This document shows positions 44,643-49,337 of a stretch of 49,337 bases of DNA, piece after piece. Each line of letters begins with the position of its first letter. The stretch's first letter is position 1. Made by a program: the position numbers and the translations under genes. The notes beneath the pieces were generated by a model. It was not told the origin of the DNA. It did not search any database and was given only the letters and a program-made list of their open reading frames with translations. The stretch covers positions 1 to 49,337 of the forward strand of contig JAIORC010000222.1 of the NCBI GenBank assembly GCA_021108335.1, read 5' to 3'. This DNA is from Phycisphaerae bacterium (GTDB lineage: Bacteria > Planctomycetota > Phycisphaerae > SM23-33).

Positions 44643-45437
44643 TCATATTCGTACAACTCCTGCCGGATCGTTATAGCAAGCTTGTTTACAGAGTACCCTG
44701 TCAAGTCGCTTGAAATACGCGTTCCCGCCATGGCGTTTCATGAAAGAATTCGGTTCGATGTTTTGTTTCAGCAGGAACGCGACACAATCAGCCGCCTGAA
44801 TGAGATACGACAAGCGAGAATCACGTGGAACGGGATCTTCGATAATTATACGAATTGGCTCGTCCTTCGTATGAAATGCCCCATGTGGTTGCTTTATGAA
44901 AAGAGTATTTTGAATACGCATATCGTGAAGATAGTTGCGTAACTTTATCCCGTCGGTGCTATCTGGAAAAATCAAACCGCGATCATCGGCATTCTTCGGG
45001 CCGGGGAAATTCTGGTAGCGGATGGTATTTTCAAACCGTTGAAACAAAACAGACCATGCTTTGCGAAATACGTTGTCTGCGCTGGTATACTTCCCTGTGC
45101 TTTTGTCAATCACTACGTTAATCAGATTGATGTCAGGCAAACCAGAAATGGCATCGGCAAAATTTCGAATGATCGCTAATCGTTCATACTTGCGAAGCCG
45201 CTGAATCGAGGCTGGTGTTTTCTTGGGTTTGTTAATCATCTCTCCAGCATGAAGTTCTTCTTGCAGATAAATTTTGTATTTCGATTTCAGCCAATGTCGG
45301 AATCGAAGTATATCGGCCACTACATCTTTCCAACGAAGTTCATGGACAACCAAACCGGTCAGGCAGAAATACCGCGTTGGGGAGCCTTTCTCCGGCAATC
45401 CGCAATCTCCGCTTTCGTCTACATACATCAGATACAT
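44643..45437 (-). CDS. DUF3800 family protein
   Basis: 264 residues beginning MYLMYVDESGD, the hallmark of DUF3800, with a second conserved motif near the C-terminus (YLIQAADCVAFLLKQN). The family has a predicted RNase H-like fold, with Asp residues in both motifs, and is often found on mobile or variable DNA; its role is not established. The gene is visibly more AT-rich than its neighbours, which suggests horizontal gain. AAAGGA upstream of the ATG at 45437. Confidence 0.85.
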   Translation of the reverse strand: MYLMYVDESGDCGLPEKGSPTRYFCLTGLVVHELRWKDVVADILRFRHWLKSKYKIYLQEELHAGEMINKPKKTPASIQRLRKYERLAIIRNFADAISGLPDINLINVVIDKSTGKYTSADNVFRKAWSVLFQRFENTIRYQNFPGPKNADDRGLIFPDSTDGIKLRNYLHDMRIQNTLFIKQPHGAFHTKDEPIRIIIEDPVPRDSRLSYLIQAADCVAFLLKQNIEPNSFMKRHGGNAYFKRLDRVLCKQACYNDPAGVVRI

Positions 45438-45547
45438 GGCAAATCCTTTATACTGTACGGAACTCGATTTTGCGAAATCTCATTTTTGACATCATATTGG
45501 CCTTGAGTTTTCAGGGCAGATACGAGAGTTGCTCCTGCGATAACGCC

Positions 45548-45817
45548 CTAGGTTTTGAATCCTTTGATGTCGCCGGCGGTGTATTTTGTGATTGCTGCGG
45601 AGAGGTCTATGTCGTTGATGTTTGCCAGCGTGCACAGCCAGGCCAGCACGTCGGCGAATTCTTCTTCCTTGTTGGCCTGGTCGTCGCCGGCTAGTGCGGT
45701 GGCCAGTTCGCCGACTTCCTCGATAAACCACATGAACGTCGGCGGCGTGCCGCGTTTGGAGTCGGTGGCGTAGTATTTATCCCGAATGAATTCCTGAAAT
45801 TCCTGTATGGTCGTCAT
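45548..45817 (-). CDS. MazG-like nucleotide pyrophosphohydrolase
   Basis: An 89-residue all-alpha NTP-PPase domain: FMWFIEEVGELATAL (EExxE metal site) and NKEEEFADVLAWLCTLANI (ExxD). Such enzymes hydrolyse non-canonical or excess nucleoside triphosphates. The start codon region lies inside a 79-base tandem duplication shared with the end of the next minus-strand gene upstream. Ribosome binding site weak. Confidence 0.85.
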   Translation of the reverse strand: MTTIQEFQEFIRDKYYATDSKRGTPPTFMWFIEEVGELATALAGDDQANKEEEFADVLAWLCTLANINDIDLSAAITKYTAGDIKGFKT

Positions 45818-45952
45818 GGTTTCTTATCATGCAAAGATTCGATGGCTGCGTCAATATATCGCATGAGAATTTTTGAAATTCCTGTATGGTCGTCATGGCT
45901 TCTTATCGTGCAAAGATTCGATGGCTGCGTCAATATACTGCATGAGGAATTT
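45795..45952. repeat. 79-base tandem duplication
   Basis: Copy 1 45795-45873 and copy 2 45874-45952, differing at few positions. Each contains TGAAATTCCTGTATGGTCGT, the start of the MazG-like gene (used in copy 1) and the last codons of the TPR peptidase gene (IDAAIESLHDKKP, used in copy 2). The duplication separates two genes that were once closer. Confidence 0.85.
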
Positions 45953-48865
45953 CGCTTTGCTTTTCGGATTGATCTTCAGAGCCTTCTCGGCGGCCTGCTT
46001 TGCCTTTTTCAACTGGTCGACACTTTTGGCGGCTTTGCCGGCCCGGTATCCGACCTTGGCCAGGTAGTACCAACTCTCGTCGGAGTCGCCTTCCAGCAGG
46101 GTCAGGTTCCGCGCCGCCAGAAGGGCTTTGCCGTACTGCCGCGTGCGGGCGTAAAGCTCAGCCATGCCGCGATACGCACTAGCTTCGTACGGGTTGATAT
46201 AGGTAACCTCCCGGAAGAAGGCCAGGGCTAGTTGTTTTTTGTTGTCCGTCCGGTAGATTTCGGCAATCTGCCGGGCGTATTTCGGGTCGTTCATGGTGTG
46301 CTTGTGCAGATAGATCAGGTTTGGCAGCGCCCGTTCCGGCTGGCCGATAGCCAGGTAAATTTTGGTCAGTTGCTGGTAGCTGTAAGAATTGAACGGGCAG
46401 CGTTTTTTCAGCAATTCAAGTGCCCCGATTGCCTTGGCGGTGTTCTTTTTCGCCAGGTAACAGTAGGCCATTACGAACGGCGCGGTGTTTGTCGTCGGGT
46501 CGATGCGTTCCATTTGTTTGGCGATATCGACGGCTTCGAGGTATCGCTTTTTTCTCATGTGTACTCTCGCCAGCACGCCCATAGCCGTAATGTTGTCTTC
46601 GTCCAGGTCGAGAGCTTTTTTGGCGGCGGCTTTGGCGTCGGCGGTTTTGCTCTTCTTCAGCAGCGCCTTGGCGTGGTCGGCCTGGTAGGCGGCGTTGTCG
46701 GGCGATTTTTCGACGAGCTTGACGGTCTTTTTGACATCCAGCGGCGGGTCGGGATCGTAGCCCCATACGCGAACCGTCTCCTTCGCCCAGCGACGAAATT
46801 CCTCGTCAAACTGCTTTTCGCTCAGGTTGAATACTTTCTTGAATACCTGCTCCTGCGTCTGCCCGTCGCGGAAACCCTTGAGCATCTCGATGATCTTTTC
46901 GAATCCGCGGGTCTGGATGATGAAATCCTTGATCCACTCGGACTGCGCATAAGCCAGCATCCGGGCACCGGGGCGTTTGGGGCGGATGAACCCCCAATTC
47001 AATTCCTTGACCGGGAACAACTGATTCTCGCGCGTAGCTGTAACCAGAGTCCTGATATAACGGAACGCCCGCTTGTCTTTCTGCTGCCAGACCGCACAGG
47101 CCTCGGTAAACCAGTGCGGAATGCGGTTGCCCGTCATGCCGAGCGTTACGGTGTGGGTAAACTCATGCCGCAGAACCTGCGCCCAGTTGTGCAGCCCGAG
47201 CCGGCCTCGCTTCTTGTTGGGCACGGTGATGGCGATAACCCTGCCCGTGCAGGCGCCGACGGTGGGAATCCACCCACGCCCGCTGATACGCGCGGAAAAA
47301 TCCTGCTGTGACGGCAGAATTTCGATAATGGTCTTGGTCTTCGGCTCATATTCATAGTCGCCGCAGATTTCCGGGTAAATCTCCTCCATGTAATCGCTGA
47401 CCTGTTCCAGCAGCACCATGTCCCGCCGCTTGTCCACCTTGACGATAAAATGGCCGGTTTCCTTGACGGCAAAATTTTCGAGCTTCTTCGCGATGTTGAG
47501 ATAGTGCACGACGTCGCTGCGAAAATCGTCCAACTCGTGGGCCTTCTTGAGAACCTCGCGGGCCTTGGCTTCCTGGCCGGTCTGCATGTACATTTTACCG
47601 AGCGACGCCAGCGGTCCGGCCATGCGGGGCCCAAGGCCAATCGCCTTGAGGAAGTACGCCTCGGCCTGGTCGAATTGCCGGCCCGCCACCAGCCATTGGC
47701 CGATGGTCTGGGGCAGGGTTGCGCATCGCGGGTTGATTTTTTCGACCCTCGCGATAAACGGCTTGGCCTTGTCCGGGGCGTTCATGCGGATATGCGCCGC
47801 CGCCATCAACGACAATGCCTCGACGTCGTTGGGATTGACCGCCAAAGCCTTCTCCAGCAGCGGCGGGACGCTTTTGAACTTCCGCCACTGCATGTAACAG
47901 GCAGCCTTGAGATACAGGGCTATGCTATGATTGGGATTGATTTTCAAGGCCTTGTTCGCCAGGGCGAGGCATTTCTCGAACTGCCACCTCCCCAGTTCCA
48001 GCCCAGCCTGCCCGGCAAAGACATCCGGCAGGCGCGGGTTGCTTTTTTCGGCGAGGGCGAATTCCTTGTGGGCGCCGGCGGGTTTGTGCTTGCTCAGCAG
48101 GAACATCCCAGCCGCGACGTGGGCCGGCCAATACTTCCGGTCGATTTTCTGGTACGCTTCCTGGAAGTAATTGTGCAGGATATTCCTCGCCTGGTCGGAA
48201 GCCCGCCGCCCGGTCAAAACGGCGTAACGGTTGAGAATCTGCCCCAGGGCGACCAGCGCCTTGGCGTTGCGGCGGAATTTGTCGCCCTCGATTATCCGCT
48301 CCATCTGCTTGTATGCCCGGATGGCCTCGTCGCCGCGCCCGAGAATTTCGAGCAGTTGCCCCTGTACCAGGACCGCCTCGGCTTCGTTCGGGTCGAGCTT
48401 GCCGGCTGTCTGGGCGTGTTCCAGAGCCTGGCGATACTTGCCGATACCGGCGAGGATTTTCGCCCGCTCCATGTGCCAGCCGGTCTGCTTCCGGCCGGAA
48501 TCCGCCACGGCATCGAGCGTCTGGAGGGCCTGGGAATATTTGCCCGTCATGGCCAGCGCCTCGGCCAGGCCCGTCGCAGCCGGGACGTTATCCTTCCCGG
48601 CGGAGAGAATTTTGCGATACCGGTGGACAGCCTTCCTGTATCGCCCCCGCATAAACGCCTGGCGGGCATCCTCCAACGTCGTAGAATTCTTCTTGCTGGT
48701 ATTCGCCTTGGTATCGGCCTTAGTATCAGCAGCCGGGGTTTTCTTCACCACCACGGAAGCTTTGATGGAGGCAGCTTTGTCGTCCGCGCGCAACTCCGCC
48801 GACGATGCCGAAAGCACCACGCCAAAAATCAAAAAAATCGAAATTAAAAATGTCGAAAAACGCAT
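45893..48865 (-). CDS. Large TPR protein with embedded gluzincin metallopeptidase domain
   Basis: About 990 residues. Signal peptide (FSTFLISIFLIFGVVLSASS), a Lys/Thr linker, about eight TPR repeats (residues 65-450), a metallopeptidase domain with HEFTH at about 567-571 and a downstream WFTEA providing the third zinc ligand (gluzincin/peptidase-MA type), then a second run of TPRs (about 700-980). Likely periplasmic or surface-exposed; substrate unknown. ATG 48865 gives a clean signal peptide; GTG 48880 is also possible. A run of ten G lies just upstream. Its last codons are duplicated downstream. Confidence 0.82.
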   Translation of the reverse strand: MRFSTFLISIFLIFGVVLSASSAELRADDKAASIKASVVVKKTPAADTKADTKANTSKKNSTTLEDARQAFMRGRYRKAVHRYRKILSAGKDNVPAATGLAEALAMTGKYSQALQTLDAVADSGRKQTGWHMERAKILAGIGKYRQALEHAQTAGKLDPNEAEAVLVQGQLLEILGRGDEAIRAYKQMERIIEGDKFRRNAKALVALGQILNRYAVLTGRRASDQARNILHNYFQEAYQKIDRKYWPAHVAAGMFLLSKHKPAGAHKEFALAEKSNPRLPDVFAGQAGLELGRWQFEKCLALANKALKINPNHSIALYLKAACYMQWRKFKSVPPLLEKALAVNPNDVEALSLMAAAHIRMNAPDKAKPFIARVEKINPRCATLPQTIGQWLVAGRQFDQAEAYFLKAIGLGPRMAGPLASLGKMYMQTGQEAKAREVLKKAHELDDFRSDVVHYLNIAKKLENFAVKETGHFIVKVDKRRDMVLLEQVSDYMEEIYPEICGDYEYEPKTKTIIEILPSQQDFSARISGRGWIPTVGACTGRVIAITVPNKKRGRLGLHNWAQVLRHEFTHTVTLGMTGNRIPHWFTEACAVWQQKDKRAFRYIRTLVTATRENQLFPVKELNWGFIRPKRPGARMLAYAQSEWIKDFIIQTRGFEKIIEMLKGFRDGQTQEQVFKKVFNLSEKQFDEEFRRWAKETVRVWGYDPDPPLDVKKTVKLVEKSPDNAAYQADHAKALLKKSKTADAKAAAKKALDLDEDNITAMGVLARVHMRKKRYLEAVDIAKQMERIDPTTNTAPFVMAYCYLAKKNTAKAIGALELLKKRCPFNSYSYQQLTKIYLAIGQPERALPNLIYLHKHTMNDPKYARQIAEIYRTDNKKQLALAFFREVTYINPYEASAYRGMAELYARTRQYGKALLAARNLTLLEGDSDESWYYLAKVGYRAGKAAKSVDQLKKAKQAAEKALKINPKSKAKFLMQYIDAAIESLHDKKP

Positions 48866-48887
48866 AGCCCGATTACACACCTCTCCA

Positions 48888-48897
48888 CCCCCCCCCC
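48888..48897. other. Homopolymer C10/G10 tract upstream of TPR peptidase
   Basis: Ten consecutive C on the plus strand (G on the coding strand), 23-32 bases before the start codon at 48865. Such tracts mutate in length by slippage and can alter promoter or ribosome-binding spacing. Confidence 0.6.
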
Positions 48898-48969
48898 AAT
48901 TTGTTCCGCTCTCAGACAGAGCCTATTATTCCATCGGAAATCAACACCACCATTATTCGATTCTTTAAC

Positions 48970-49337
48970 GCGAAACATCGTGGCTGAAAGCTTCGCTCCC
49001 GCCACGACACCCGGCCACAGCATTCAGCTACGACATCCCGCTTAGTCATTAGACGTTAGTCATTAGTCATTGTTCCCAGATTATATAACGTCGCAACGGG
49101 ATTGACAGGCCGGGGAAATTCAAAATTCTCGCCGAATTTCCCAGTAATTGGGTGGCATGATGAATGGCGTGGAAAAGAATTTTTCATTTCCGCGCGGTAG
49201 TCATCCTTGGCCGCCGCGAAACCGCCCGGGAATACGGACAAAACGTGGTGGCCTGGAAAGGCCACCACGCAAAAGTAAGTTGTTGGGTGGCATGGCGACA
49301 CCGCAGGGGTCGCCATGATTGGCCCAGAAAAAAATGT
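48970..49337. repeat. Right-edge palindromic module cluster
   Basis: About 370 bases without a supported gene. Contains the CATCGTGGCTGAAAGCTTCG module (48975 on), TTAGTCATTAG direct repeats (49042-49072), GGTGGCATGATGAATGGCG, GTGGTGGCCTGGAAAGGCCA and GGTGGCATGGCGACACC modules. Confidence 0.6.

Noticed and set aside
49056-49316. 86-residue open frame at the right edge
   Set aside because: Built from palindromic modules, no ribosome binding site or motif.

Overview
The window looks like a chromosomal segment of a planctomycete, probably of the Phycisphaerae or a close relative. This rests on several traits seen together: PEP-CTERM surface proteins with arginine-rich tails (three genes), an autotransporter-repeat protein, an elongation factor G with the mitochondrial-type IDSGKTTL P-loop, a prenyltransferase-repeat/DUF4159 protein, lipid A genes (lpxA, lpxB), an indirect Asn/Gln-tRNA amidation operon (gatCAB), and very many short palindromic repeats between genes. 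Most of it is ordinary housekeeping and envelope DNA. I see no rRNA, tRNA, CRISPR array, prophage or complete insertion sequence.

Layout. 1-4.5 kb is a surface-protein region on the minus strand: a C39-like cysteine-protease-fold PEP-CTERM protein, a small secreted peptide with a good promoter, and a frameshifted autotransporter-repeat PEP-CTERM gene, all embedded in duplicated pieces of leader and acpS DNA. 4.5-8 kb holds acpS-lpxB (start/stop overlap) and a DUF2330 membrane protein. 8-12.3 kb holds the translational GTPases fusA and typA (minus strand). 12.6-18.5 kb holds a membrane-anchored trypsin-like protease, a CBM9-like protein, a PAS histidine kinase and an RsbU-type SpoIIE phosphatase. 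19-26.5 kb holds a GT87 glycosyltransferase, a channel-like RCK protein with no recognisable selectivity filter, eno with an overlapping FtsB/DivIC-like gene, a coiled-coil lipoprotein and a thermonuclease homologue. 26.8-34.2 kb holds an ECF sigma/anti-sigma pair, a ZnuA-like lipoprotein divergent from sppA, and the DUF4159 protein. 34.4-44.5 kb holds a PEP-CTERM protein, a Cdd1-type helix-hairpin-helix protein, lpxA, gatCAB, a coiled-coil/BRCT-like membrane protein, an aspartate aminotransferase and an unknown membrane protein. 44.5-49.3 kb holds a candidate small RNA, a DUF3800 protein, a MazG-like enzyme and a large TPR metallopeptidase.

Themes. (i) Translation and envelope biogenesis dominate. 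(ii) Repeats are the most unusual feature: three copies of a 125-163 bp element bounded by a perfect palindrome, plus at least four kinds of smaller palindromic module in nearly every long intergenic gap. (iii) Gene 3' ends are repeatedly duplicated: the GT87 tail, the TPR-protein tail, the PEP-CTERM tails and an internal acpS segment. (iv) The best candidates for undescribed biology are the extracytoplasmic BRCT-like protein and its coiled-coil relative, the filter-less RCK channel homologue, a stand-alone promoter-hairpin-terminator transcript near 44.6 kb, a leader element duplicated in front of two secreted-protein genes, and the gatC control region with a tandem operator-like palindrome and an overlapping leader ORF. 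All calls come from reading the sequence; no database search was possible.
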